The position numbers and the translations under genes are program-made. A DNA stretch of 64,000 bases, taken from NCBI RefSeq assembly GCF_009935845.1, contig NZ_QWEK01000009.1, positions 44,202-108,201 on the forward strand. The letters run 5' to 3'. Shown in pieces: positions 34,156 to 42,364 of this stretch (position 1 is the stretch's first letter; every line of letters starts with the position of its first letter). The notes under the pieces were generated by a model. That model was not told where the DNA came from. It was given only the letters and a program-made list of their open reading frames with translations, and ran no database searches. This DNA is from Pseudoflavonifractor sp. 524-17. GTDB lineage: Bacteria > Bacillota > Clostridia > Oscillospirales > Oscillospiraceae.

Positions 34156-34292
34156 GGTGAAATCAACGCGGGGCCGCTGGCGCAGATTTTGTTAAAATCC
34201 AGCCAGATTCTGGCCCGGTCCAGAGGGATGGAGGGGGTGCATTTGTCCTGCTTGGCGCACAGAACGCCGTGGTACAGATAGGGATAGGCCAT
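34151..34292 (-). pseudogene. 5' fragment of an unidentified gene
   Basis: From ATG 34292 on the minus strand, behind GGGGGG, about 47 codons have the strong C/G third-position bias of real genes (MAYPYLYHGVLCAKQDK...). The frame then runs into the terminator stem of the candidate RNA, and the downstream residues lose any coding look. A weak promoter (CTGGCA, TATAAT at 34328-34333) is present. It is likely the head of a gene truncated by rearrangement. I do not recognise the protein. Confidence 0.3.
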
Positions 34293-34358
34293 AAACGCAT
34301 CCCCCCAAGGCGGATTTGCTGCCTTATATTATAGATCAGCGATGTGAGATTGCCAGAC

Positions 34359-34387
34359 TTGCAAGACGGCATGGAATTTGCTATAAT
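34359..34387 (+). promoter_or_regulatory. recJ promoter
   Basis: TTGCAA (34359-34364) and TATAAT (34382-34387) with a 17-bp spacer lie about 50 bp before the recJ start codon. Confidence 0.75.
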
Positions 34388-34436
34388 AAAAGGTAATTTT
34401 GATTGAGCTGCTTGTGCCGGAGGGGAGGCGGGCGGA

Positions 34437-36515
34437 ATGAAATATCAGCAGTGGCGCCGGCCCGCCGGCAATCCAGCGGCGCTGGCGGCGCTGGAGCGGG
34501 GGGGGATTCCCTACCTGCCGGCGCTGGTTCTGTCGGCCCGGGGCATTACGGAGCCGGAGGAGGCCCGGGTCTTTCTGTCCAGCGGGCGGGAGCGCTTCGG
34601 CGACCCCATGCGCCTGAAGGACATGGACCGGGCGGCGGCGCGGATCAGACGGGCCCTGGCGGAGGGAGAGGCCATCGCGGTCTATGGGGACTATGACGTG
34701 GACGGGATTACCTCCACCTGCGTGCTCACCCACTATCTCCTCAGCCAGGGGGCCAAGGTGGTGCCCTACATCCCGGACCGGATGGAGGAGGGCTACGGGG
34801 TGAGCCTGGGGGCGCTGGATGTGCTCCATGCCCAGGGCGTGACGCTGATCGTAACCGTGGACTGCGGCATCACCGCGGTGGAGGAGACCGCCTACGCCGC
34901 CAGTCTGGGCATGGACCTGGTGATCACCGACCACCACGAGTGCAAGGAGGACATTCCTGCGGCGGCGGCGGTGGTGGATCCCTGCCGCGGCGACTGCCCC
35001 TATCCCTTCAAGTACCTGGCGGGGGTGGGGGTGGCCCTGAAGCTGGTGCTGGCCCTGGGCGGGCCGGCGGAGCGGGAGCGGCTGCGGGCGGAGTATATGG
35101 ATCTGGCGGCCATCGGCACGGTGGCCGACGTGATGAATCTGACCGGGGAAAACCGGGCGCTGGTGGCCATGGGCCTGAGCGCCATCCGGCACAGCCGGCG
35201 GCCCGGCCTGGCGGCGCTGCTGCGGGAGTCCGGGTTGTCAGACAGGCCCATCACCTCCGCCGCCGTCGGCTACACGCTGGCCCCGCGGATCAACGCCGCG
35301 GGACGAATGGGCTGCGCCCAGGTGGCGGTGGAGCTGCTGCTCACCGGCGATCCCGCCCGGGGGGAGGAGCTGGCCCGGCTGCTGTGCGGTCTGAACCGGG
35401 AGCGGCAGGCCATTGAGGCGGATATTTTTGCCCAGAGCATCGCCCTGGCGGAGGCCGCGCCGCCTGAGGAGCAAAAGGCCCTGGTCCTGGCGGGGGCGGG
35501 CTGGCACCAGGGGGTGGTGGGCATTGTGGCCTCCCGGATGACGGAAAAATACGCCTGCCCTGCCTTTATGATCTGCCTTCAGGACGGACACGGCAAGGGC
35601 TCCTGCCGGTCCTTCGGGGGCTTTAACCTCTTTGCCGCCCTGGAGCAGTGCGCCGGCCTGCTGGAGGGCTTCGGCGGCCACGAGCTGGCCGCCGGGTTCA
35701 CCATTCTGGAGGAAAACATCCCCGCCTTCCGCCGGCGGATGAACCAGCTGGTCTGCCAGCGCACCGGCGGGGAAGAGATGATCTCCGTGCTGGAGATGGA
35801 CGCGGAGATCGAGGACCCCGGCGTGCTCACCCTGGAGGCGGTGGAGGCCATGGATCTGCTGGAGCCCTACGGCACGGGGAACCCAAAGCCCGTCTTCCTG
35901 TTACAGAGCTGCACAGTGGCGGCAGTGCAGGAGGTGGGGGGCGGACGGCACCTGAAGCTGCGCCTGGCGGCGGGGGGACGGCTGTACGACGCTATTTTCT
36001 TTGCGGCCAGCGCGGCGGAGACCGGTGTGTGCGTTGGGGACCGGGTGGATGCGGCCTTCTGCCCCCAGATCAATGAATTCCGGGGCTGGCGGTCTGTCCA
36101 GCTCCAGATCGAGGATTTACGGCCTGCCCTCACCCGGGCCCAGAGCGAGCAGGCGTTATATGAGCGCTATCTCCGGGGGGAGGCGCTCAGCCCCCAGGAG
36201 GCGGCCGCCCTGCTGCCCAGCCGGGAGGAGTTCGTGATGGTGTGGCGCTACCTCAAGGGAAGGGCGGCACCCGGCCCGGTGGAGGAGAGCCCCCGGAAGC
36301 TGACCCGCAATCTGTCCCGGAATTTCGGCCGCCGGGCCCCCCTGTCCCGCACGCTGGTGTGCCTGGAGGTCTTTGACGAGCGGGGCCTCATCTCCCTGGA
36401 GCGGCGGCAGGACTGCCTGCACATCGCCCTCCAGCCGGTGGAGGGCAAGGTGGACCTGGAACAGTCGGATATTCTGCGCCGCCTGCGCGCCCTGTCCGGG
36501 GAGAGCGGGGCGTAG
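34437..36515 (+). CDS. recJ: Single-stranded-DNA-specific exonuclease RecJ
   Basis: A 692-residue 5'-3' exonuclease acting in recombination and mismatch repair. The DHH domain carries GDYDVDGITS (motif I) and ITDHHEC (the DHH motif III). The DHHA1 domain has GWHQGVVGIVASRM and SCRS..GGHELAAG. A C-terminal OB domain extends the protein, as usual for Firmicutes RecJ. ATG follows GGAGGGGAGG. relA begins 30 bp downstream, the common recJ-relA arrangement. The continuation dtd-MBL-hemZ is missing here and lies at 6060-8648 on the opposite strand. Confidence 0.96.
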   Translation: MKYQQWRRPAGNPAALAALERGGIPYLPALVLSARGITEPEEARVFLSSGRERFGDPMRLKDMDRAAARIRRALAEGEAIAVYGDYDVDGITSTCVLTHYLLSQGAKVVPYIPDRMEEGYGVSLGALDVLHAQGVTLIVTVDCGITAVEETAYAASLGMDLVITDHHECKEDIPAAAAVVDPCRGDCPYPFKYLAGVGVALKLVLALGGPAERERLRAEYMDLAAIGTVADVMNLTGENRALVAMGLSAIRHSRRPGLAALLRESGLSDRPITSAAVGYTLAPRINAAGRMGCAQVAVELLLTGDPARGEELARLLCGLNRERQAIEADIFAQSIALAEAAPPEEQKALVLAGAGWHQGVVGIVASRMTEKYACPAFMICLQDGHGKGSCRSFGGFNLFAALEQCAGLLEGFGGHELAAGFTILEENIPAFRRRMNQLVCQRTGGEEMISVLEMDAEIEDPGVLTLEAVEAMDLLEPYGTGNPKPVFLLQSCTVAAVQEVGGGRHLKLRLAAGGRLYDAIFFAASAAETGVCVGDRVDAAFCPQINEFRGWRSVQLQIEDLRPALTRAQSEQALYERYLRGEALSPQEAAALLPSREEFVMVWRYLKGRAAPGPVEESPRKLTRNLSRNFGRRAPLSRTLVCLEVFDERGLISLERRQDCLHIALQPVEGKVDLEQSDILRRLRALSGESGA

Positions 36516-36545
36516 GCACCCTATTTTCGGAAATGTGGTGAGTGT

Positions 36546-38780
36546 ATGGATCCAATTTTGGAGCGCTACCAGGCGCTTGAGGATAAAATAAAGCTCTATA
36601 ACCCCCGGCTGGACACCAAGCGGCTGTACGAGGCCTTTTCCTACGCGGACAACGCCCACTCCACCCAGAAGCGCAAGGACGGCTCCCCCTATATCACCCA
36701 CCCCCTGGCGGTGGCGGAGATCGCCGCGGACCTGGAGCTGGACACCGACTCCATTATGGCGGCGCTGCTCCACGACACGGTGGAGGACACCAGCGCCACC
36801 TATGACGACGTGGCCAAGCTCTTTGGAAAGAGCGTGGCGGATCTGGTGGACGGCGTGACCAAGCTGACCCAGGTGAAGTATATCTCCAAGGAAGAGGAGC
36901 AGATGGAGAACCTGCGCAAGATGCTCATGGCCATGGCCAAGGACATCCGGGTGATCCTGATTAAAATCTGCGACCGGGTACACAATATGCGTACCATGCA
37001 GTACCAGTCCCCCAGGAAGCAGCGGGAGAAAGCCCTGGAGACCATGGAGATCTACGCCCCCATCGCCCACCGGCTGGGAATGCAGCGGGTGAAGTGGGAG
37101 CTGGAGGATACCTCTTTGCAGTACCTGGACCCGGTGGGGTACAAGGAGATCTCCGAGGAGCTGGCGGCCCGGGCCGCCGCCCATGAGGAGTTCATGGCCT
37201 CCATCCAGAAGCGGATTGAGGACCGGCTGGCGGAGGAGCACATCAAGGCCACGGTATACGGCCGCATTAAGCACGCCTACTCTATTTACCGCAAAATGTA
37301 CGGCCAGAACAAGACCATGGACGAGATCTTTGACCTGTATGCTTTCCGGGTGATTGTGGACGACATGAACGACTGCTATAAGGTGCTGGGCTGCGTCCAC
37401 GATATGTTCAAGCCGGTGCTGGGCCGGTTCAAGGACTATATCGGCACCCCGAAGCCCAATATGTACCAGTCCCTCCACACCACGGTCATCGGCCGGGAGG
37501 GCCTGCCCTTTGAGGTGCAGATCCGCACCTGGAATATGCACCATACGGCGGAGTACGGCATCGCCGCCCACTGGAAGTACAAGCAGGGCATGGCCAACAC
37601 CGCCCTGGGCAGCGAGACCGCCTTCGAGTGGGTGCGAAAGCTGCTGGAGGCCCAGCAGGACACCGACGCCGAGGAATTTCTCCGCTCCATGCGGGTAGAC
37701 CTGTTCGCGGACGAGGTCTTCGTCTTCACGCCGAATGGGGATATTATCAACCTGCCGGCGGGGGCCACCCCCATCGACTTCGCCTACTCCATCCACTCCG
37801 CGGTGGGCAACACCATGACCGGCGCCCGGGTCAACGGGCGCATGGTGCCCTTTGACGTACACCTGCAAAACGGGCAGATTGTGGAGATCATCACCTCCAA
37901 GTCCGCCCACGGCCCCAGCCGGGACTGGATGAAAATCTGTAAATCCAACGAGGCCCGCAACAAAATCCGCCAGTGGTTCAAGCGGGAGCGCCGGGAGGAG
38001 AACATCGCCACCGGCCGCTCCGCTTTCGAGTCGGAGCTGAAGCACATGGGCCTGTCCCTGGCGGTGATTACCCAGGAGGACGTGCTGCCCCACGTGCTGA
38101 AGAAGGTGCGCTTCAACAGCCTGGATGAGCTGTACGCCGCCATCGGCTACGGCGGCATGACCGCCCAGAAGGCGGTGGTGCGCATCAAAGATGAGCTGGC
38201 CCGGCTCAGCCGCCTCCAGGCCGAGCGGCTGGCCGCCGCCCGGGCGGCGGGGGAGCAGGAGTCCCTCCACCCCGCGGTAAAAAAAGATCCGGCCAGAGAG
38301 CCGGAAAAGGTGCCCAGATTCTCCGACTCCGGCATTATTGTGGAGGGGCTGGACAACTGCCTGATCAAATTCGCCAAGTGCTGCACCCCGGTGCCTGGGG
38401 ACGAGGTGGTGGGCTTTATCACCCGGGGGTTCGGCGTGTCGGTCCACCGGGCGGACTGCCCCAACTGTATGCCGGAAAAACGCCGGCCCGAGGAGGCCGG
38501 CCGGTGGGTGAAGGTGAGCTGGGCCGCCGGAGAGCAGGCCACCTACAAGACCGCGCTGGACCTGTCCGCCAAGGACCGGGACGGCCTGACCCTGGACGTG
38601 GCCATGGCCCTGTCCACCGCAAAGGTGAAGGTGAATACCCTCAACTCCCGGGCCCTCCCCGACGGACACGCCTTTGTCTCCATCGTGCTGGAGGTCAAGA
38701 ACCAGGAACAGCTGGCCTCGGTGATCAACAAGCTCAACCAGATCCAGAGCGTCTATCAGGTCAAGCGGACCACCGGCTAA
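36546..38780 (+). CDS. relA: Bifunctional (p)ppGpp synthetase/hydrolase RelA/SpoT
   Basis: A 744-residue long RSH enzyme controlling the stringent response. The N-terminal HD hydrolase has the metal motif LLHDTVEDT. The synthetase domain contains DLYAFRVIV and MYQSLHTTVIG. A TGS domain (VFTPNGDIINLPAGATPIDFAYSIHS), a zinc-finger/helical part with CCTPVPGD and a C-terminal ACT domain complete the usual architecture. The intact HD motif argues for both synthetic and hydrolytic activity. It is located between recJ and the ATP-grasp ligase. Confidence 0.97.
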   Translation: MDPILERYQALEDKIKLYNPRLDTKRLYEAFSYADNAHSTQKRKDGSPYITHPLAVAEIAADLELDTDSIMAALLHDTVEDTSATYDDVAKLFGKSVADLVDGVTKLTQVKYISKEEEQMENLRKMLMAMAKDIRVILIKICDRVHNMRTMQYQSPRKQREKALETMEIYAPIAHRLGMQRVKWELEDTSLQYLDPVGYKEISEELAARAAAHEEFMASIQKRIEDRLAEEHIKATVYGRIKHAYSIYRKMYGQNKTMDEIFDLYAFRVIVDDMNDCYKVLGCVHDMFKPVLGRFKDYIGTPKPNMYQSLHTTVIGREGLPFEVQIRTWNMHHTAEYGIAAHWKYKQGMANTALGSETAFEWVRKLLEAQQDTDAEEFLRSMRVDLFADEVFVFTPNGDIINLPAGATPIDFAYSIHSAVGNTMTGARVNGRMVPFDVHLQNGQIVEIITSKSAHGPSRDWMKICKSNEARNKIRQWFKRERREENIATGRSAFESELKHMGLSLAVITQEDVLPHVLKKVRFNSLDELYAAIGYGGMTAQKAVVRIKDELARLSRLQAERLAAARAAGEQESLHPAVKKDPAREPEKVPRFSDSGIIVEGLDNCLIKFAKCCTPVPGDEVVGFITRGFGVSVHRADCPNCMPEKRRPEEAGRWVKVSWAAGEQATYKTALDLSAKDRDGLTLDVAMALSTAKVKVNTLNSRALPDGHAFVSIVLEVKNQEQLASVINKLNQIQSVYQVKRTTG

Positions 38781-38817
38781 TCATCCCTAAACTTTTTGCC
38801 ATGGAGGCGTAATTGAC

Positions 38818-40026
38818 ATGGAAAACCGCTTTGTCCCCCTGCTGCTGGGGGCGGACATCAACGTATACAGCATGGCCCGGGCCTTTCACGAGGCTTATGG
38901 CGTAAAGACCGTGGCCTATGGCATGTACCCCTCCGGCCCCTGCGTGGGCAGCGGCATCATCGACTACCGGGTGTGCCCCAACAACGACGATCCCCAGGTG
39001 GTGCTGGACAATGTGAAGAAGACAGCGGCGGAATTTTCCGACCGGAAGGTGATCGTGCTGGGCTGCGGGGATAACTACCTCACCTCCATCGCCTGCAACC
39101 TGCCCCGTTTCCCCAAAAATGTCATCGCCCCCTATATCAGCCTGGAGCGGATGGAGCAGCTCATCCACAAGGAGCGGTTTTACGCCCTGTGCGACCAGTA
39201 CGGCATTGACCACCCCGCCACCTTTGTGTACAAAAAGGGCATGGGGCACGACTTCAAGCTCCCCTTTGACGGGCCCTTTGTGGTAAAGCCCGCAGAGTCC
39301 GCCACCTATTGGGACCACCCCTTCGATACCCAGAAAAAGGCCTACGTCCTCCAGACCCGGGAGGAGGTAGACCGGGTGGTAGACGAGATCTACGCCCACG
39401 GCTACCAGGACTCCCTGATCATCCAGGACTTTATCCCCGGGGACGACAGCTTCATGCGGGTGGTGACAAACTACTCCGGGGAGGACGGCAGGGTCCGCCT
39501 GATGTGCGTGGGCCACGTGCTGCTGGAGGAACACACCCGCCACGGCATCGGCAACCACGCCGTCATCATCACCGAGCACGAGCCAGAGCTGTGCGGCAAG
39601 CTGCGGCACTTTCTGGAGGACATCGGCTACACCGGCTTCTCCAACTTCGACGTAAAGTATGACCAGCGGGACGGGAAATTCAAGGTCTTTGAGATCAACA
39701 CCCGCCAGGGCCGGAGCAATTACTATGTCACCGGCGCGGGGTATAACCTGGCCCGCTGGCTGGTGGAGGACCGGATCGAGCACAAACCGGGCGCGCTGGT
39801 GGTGACCAAAAACCGCCACCTGTGGCGGGTCATCCCCCAGAGCGTGGCCTATGACTATATCCCCGCTAAATTCCACCAGGAGATGAAGACCCTGATCCAG
39901 CAGGGGGCGGCGGTGAACCCCCTGTTTTACAGGGCGGACAAAAACCTGATCCACAAGCTGCGCGTCCTCAAGGACCAGTGGCGGTATAAAAGGCGCTACG
40001 CCAGCTCTATGGAGAAGGCCAACTAA
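38818..40026 (+). CDS. ATP-grasp carboxylate-amine ligase, D-aspartate ligase-like
   Basis: A 402-residue cytoplasmic ATP-grasp protein, starting with LLLGADINVYSMARAFHEAYGVK and including FVVKPAESATYW, SLIIQDFIPGDDSFMRV and the metal-binding FKVFEINTRQGRSNY. This layout and length match the D-aspartate ligase (AslA) and related carboxylate-amine ligases that attach an amino acid to a peptidoglycan precursor side chain. The acceptor and donor here are inferred. An aspartate racemase fused to a helix-turn-helix lies 1.0 kb downstream at 41060-41995, which would supply D-Asp. ATG 38818 follows GGAGGCG. Confidence 0.8.
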   Translation: MENRFVPLLLGADINVYSMARAFHEAYGVKTVAYGMYPSGPCVGSGIIDYRVCPNNDDPQVVLDNVKKTAAEFSDRKVIVLGCGDNYLTSIACNLPRFPKNVIAPYISLERMEQLIHKERFYALCDQYGIDHPATFVYKKGMGHDFKLPFDGPFVVKPAESATYWDHPFDTQKKAYVLQTREEVDRVVDEIYAHGYQDSLIIQDFIPGDDSFMRVVTNYSGEDGRVRLMCVGHVLLEEHTRHGIGNHAVIITEHEPELCGKLRHFLEDIGYTGFSNFDVKYDQRDGKFKVFEINTRQGRSNYYVTGAGYNLARWLVEDRIEHKPGALVVTKNRHLWRVIPQSVAYDYIPAKFHQEMKTLIQQGAAVNPLFYRADKNLIHKLRVLKDQWRYKRRYASSMEKAN

Positions 40027-40036
40027 GAACTTGGAT

Positions 40037-40303
40037 TTACAGCGCCAGACAGCCCAGGGAGAGGCCGGCGCGCAGGGCCACGGCGATGAGCTGATCCTCC
40101 CGCAATGAGTCCGCGTATGCGCGGGAGGTAATGTAGCCGTTCAGATGCTCCAGGCCCTCGGGGGTAAGGTGCTCCTCCAGCCAGGCGCGGTGGGTGCGCT
40201 GGTCCTGGCGGTACTCCTCAGATTCATCGTCCTCCTCAAGGTGGTTCTGGGCGGCAGCGTAGATTTGGGAAAACAAGTCGCGTAAGATTGCTTTCATGTT
40301 CAT
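40037..40303 (-). CDS. Small hypothetical protein (DUF6809-like?)
   Basis: An 88-residue acidic, helical protein (ILRDLFSQIYAAAQNHLEEDDES..., ending ALRAGLSLGCLAL). It has no motif I can tie to a function, although its size and C-terminal LR.G..L pattern resemble short Firmicutes proteins accompanying XRE regulators. Its start codon overlaps the stop of the XRE gene 40300-40575 by four bases, so the two are translationally coupled. It is possibly a partner of that regulator. AGGAGG lies before ATG. Confidence 0.65.
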   Translation of the reverse strand: MNMKAILRDLFSQIYAAAQNHLEEDDESEEYRQDQRTHRAWLEEHLTPEGLEHLNGYITSRAYADSLREDQLIAVALRAGLSLGCLAL

Positions 40304-40575
40304 GGTAAATTGCCTCCTTTGTGTTGCCTTACAGATGGTTTTGGAAGGGAATTTGATTTCGGTTTCTCCCCTGACGGGCGGGGGTGGGGGGTGAACAATC
40401 CTTTTGGGTTCTCCACTCCCAGCGCGTCCGCGATCCGAATTGCGGTCAGGACGCCGGGTTCGCTTTTGCCGTATTCAATATTCTGGTACTGTGCCTTGCT
40501 GATATTTGCTTCCTTGGCGACCTGAGCCTGCGTCTTGTCGGACTGTTTGCGGGCCGCCCGCAGCATCAGATTCAT
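40300..40575 (-). CDS. XRE-family transcriptional regulator (autorepressor candidate)
   Basis: A 91-residue protein with an N-terminal Cro/C1-type helix-turn-helix (KTQAQVAKEANISKAQYQNIEYGKSEP, recognition helix KAQYQNIE) and a disordered basic tail (HPRPSGEKPKS). Divergent from another XRE gene (40685), it faces a shared 109-bp control region. That region has a perfect CCTAATAAATTAGG palindrome just downstream of its own -10 and a second copy inside the -35/-10 spacer. It is a likely autorepressor of the small cluster. Confidence 0.85.
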   Translation of the reverse strand: MNLMLRAARKQSDKTQAQVAKEANISKAQYQNIEYGKSEPGVLTAIRIADALGVENPKGLFTPHPRPSGEKPKSNSLPKPSVRQHKGGNLP

Positions 40576-40599
40576 TTGCTCCTCTCTTTCACGGCATAA

Positions 40600-40650
40600 C
40601 CTAATAAATTAGGCTATTCTGATAGTAACACATAATTTCTTAGGCGTCAA
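40600..40650 (-). promoter_or_regulatory. Promoter with two operator palindromes between divergent XRE genes
   Basis: TTGACG (40645-40650) and TACTAT (40622-40627), 17 bp apart, form the minus-strand promoter. CCTAATAAATTAGG (40600-40613) is a perfect 14-bp palindrome just downstream of the -10. CATAATTTCTTAGG (40631-40644), an imperfect version, fills the spacer. Repressor binding would block polymerase. Confidence 0.75.
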
Positions 40651-40684
40651 CATCCTGTTCAAATAAAATTGGAGGCATTGCATC

Positions 40685-40900
40685 ATGCAGTTAAACGAAG
40701 CCTTCCGGCGCGCGCGGAAACAGAAAAAGGCAACACAGGTGCAAGCGGCGAAAGCGGCCGGTGTCTCTGAGGCGATGTATCAATTTTATGAGTATGGGAA
40801 AAGCGAGCCAACGGCCTCTGTTCTCATCGCCCTTGCGGATTACTTTGATGTTTCCCTGGACTACCTGGTGGGACGGAGCGATGACCCGGCCCGGCGTTGA
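40685..40900 (+). CDS. XRE-family helix-turn-helix protein
   Basis: A 71-residue protein that is almost entirely a Cro/C1 HTH domain (ATQVQAAKAAGVSEAMYQFYEYGKSEPTASVLIALADYFDVSLDYLVGRSD). GGAGG precedes ATG by nine bases. It is transcribed away from 40300-40575 and shares its operator region. It is short even for a regulator and may act as an anti-repressor or second repressor, the typical bistable Cro/C1 arrangement. No phage structural genes are nearby. Confidence 0.85.
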   Translation: MQLNEAFRRARKQKKATQVQAAKAAGVSEAMYQFYEYGKSEPTASVLIALADYFDVSLDYLVGRSDDPARR

Positions 40901-40910
40901 CTGGGGTTCA

Positions 40911-40940
40911 TGTTCACGGTGAATTACCTCCCTTATTGCC
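40911..40940 (-). repeat. Remnant duplicate of the DUF6809-like gene start region
   Basis: The segment around 40911-40940 reads like 40293-40325: TTCATGTTCA, then a G/A-rich stretch and CCTCC (the ribosome site and start of a minus-strand gene). The match is about 75-80% by eye. The copy here has no continuing reading frame. It may be a scar of recombination or an inserted module carrying the plus-strand XRE gene. Confidence 0.4.
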
Positions 40941-41059
40941 ATCTTATAATGTTCCGTACAGACAGATTTAAGACTATTTTTTATTTTAACTCTAAATAGT
41001 AGCGCCGTATGGTGATTTATAGTATAATGAGTTGAGTCAAGGTTGTCAAGGAGAATCGC

Positions 41060-41995
41060 ATGAAAATTTTGGCGCAGCGTCTGAAAACAATTCGCCGTCA
41101 ACGAAAAATAAGACAAGAGGTGGTAGCGGAGGCCCTTGGACTTGCAGTTACCACCTATCGCCGGTATGAGGGCGACCAGAGAGAGCCCATGGCCCCCACC
41201 ATTGCGGCCATGGCGGACTATTTTCAGGTGAGCGCGGACTATCTGCTTGGGCGGACAGACCGGATGGAGGGAGCAATGGCGGAGAAAAAAGAAGCCCGTT
41301 TGGGCATCCTGGGCGGCATGGGCCCCCAGGCCACCCAGATTTTTTACCAGCGGATTTTGGACATGACGGACGCGGCCACGGATCAGGCCCACGTGCCCAC
41401 GCTGATTTTCAGCGACACCAAGATGCCGGACCGGACCACCGCGATTTTGGGCGGGGACGCGGAGGCCTGCTACCAGCGGCTGCGGTTCGGGGCCGGGCTG
41501 CTGGCGGAGGGGGGCTGCACGGTGCTGGCCATCCCCTGCAACACCTCCCATTACTTTGCCGACCGGCTCCAGGGGGACGTGCCGGAGCTGAAGCTGGTCC
41601 ATATGGTGCGGGAGACCGTGGGGGTGCTGGCCAAATCGGGCCGGAAGCGGGTGGGCATTCTGGCCACCGACGGCACGGTGGGCACGGGGATCTATCAAAA
41701 GGAGTGCGAGGCAGCGGGGCTGGAGTGCCCCCCGCTGCCCAAGTCCGTCCAGGCCCTGGTGATGTCCATCATCTACGACGAGATCAAGCGGGGGGAGAAG
41801 GGGTCCCGGGAGAAGTTCGCCGAGATCGACCGCTGCCTGCGCACGAAGCTGAACTGCGACGGGGCGGTGCTGGGCTGTACGGAGCTGTCGGTGTACCGGG
41901 CGTGGCACGGCCTGCCGGAGTACTACCTGGACGCCATGGACGTGCTGGCCCAGCGGGCGATTTCCGCCTGCGGCTACCCCCTGCGGCTGGTGTGA
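41060..41995 (+). CDS. XRE helix-turn-helix fused to aspartate/glutamate racemase
   Basis: A 311-residue protein. Residues 1-70 form a Cro/C1 HTH (RQEVVAEALGLAVTTYRRYEGDQREP ... LLGRTDRME), and residues about 75-311 form a complete Asp/Glu/hydantoin racemase with both catalytic cysteines in IPCNTSHYF and LGCTELS. The racemase interconverts L- and D-aspartate without cofactor. It is a single continuous frame with a -10 TATAAT-like element and AAGGAG upstream of ATG 41060. A strong internal start (GGAGGGAGCA-ATG 41277) could also yield a separate racemase, so both a fusion and a free enzyme may be made. The ATP-grasp ligase at 38818 would use its D-Asp. Confidence 0.88.
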   Translation: MKILAQRLKTIRRQRKIRQEVVAEALGLAVTTYRRYEGDQREPMAPTIAAMADYFQVSADYLLGRTDRMEGAMAEKKEARLGILGGMGPQATQIFYQRILDMTDAATDQAHVPTLIFSDTKMPDRTTAILGGDAEACYQRLRFGAGLLAEGGCTVLAIPCNTSHYFADRLQGDVPELKLVHMVRETVGVLAKSGRKRVGILATDGTVGTGIYQKECEAAGLECPPLPKSVQALVMSIIYDEIKRGEKGSREKFAEIDRCLRTKLNCDGAVLGCTELSVYRAWHGLPEYYLDAMDVLAQRAISACGYPLRLV

Positions 41996-42014
41996 TTGAC
42001 AGGAGGGTTCTGGT

Positions 42015-42221
42015 ATGCCGTCAAAGCTGCCCCACTACGCGCTTCGCATTCCAACGGAGGTTATGGATAAGCTGAAATACATCGCCGATCGCTCCGGCCG
42101 GTCCGCCAACAAAGAGATCGAGCAGCTCATTCTCCGGCATATTGAGGCATGGGAAAAGGCCAACGGTCCGATTTTGTTTGACGACGGCTTTGTCCCCCGC
42201 TCCCGGCAGAAAGGAATATGA
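42015..42221 (+). CDS. Arc-family ribbon-helix-helix DNA-binding protein
   Basis: A 68-residue protein whose core YALRIPTEVMDKLKYIADRSGRSANKEIEQLILRHIE is a clear Arc/MetJ-type ribbon-helix-helix fold: the beta strand HYALRIP for DNA contact, then two helices. The C-terminal tail is non-conserved. AGGAGGG lies ten bases before ATG, and the gene starts 19 bp after the racemase fusion, followed by its own terminator. It probably regulates the adjoining small genes, but its operator is unknown. Confidence 0.85.
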   Translation: MPSKLPHYALRIPTEVMDKLKYIADRSGRSANKEIEQLILRHIEAWEKANGPILFDDGFVPRSRQKGI

Positions 42222-42222
42222 G

Positions 42223-42254
42223 AAAAGCCGGACGCTGACGCGTCCGGCTTTTTT
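42223..42254 (+). terminator. Terminator after the Arc-type gene
   Basis: AAAAGCCGGACG (42223-42234) pairs with CGTCCGGCTTTT (42241-42252) around a short loop and is followed by T residues. It ends the racemase-Arc transcript. Confidence 0.9.
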
Positions 42255-42364
42255 AGGCGGGGGTGGGCGGAAGAGATCGAAAGGGGCGCACAGGGCGGGG
42301 AGCTGAGCGCTCCAGCTCCCCGCCGGAGTGTACCGCTATATCTGCTGGTGAACAAAAACCGGCG

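Noticed and set aside
33756..34292. The full 178-codon minus-strand frame in the recJ upstream space
   Set aside because: Only the first 47 codons look coding. The rest overlaps the promoter, RNA unit and terminator and has no family features.
36156..38669. An 837-codon minus-strand frame across recJ and relA
   Set aside because: It is a shadow of two solid genes with HD, synthetase and DHH motifs on the plus strand.
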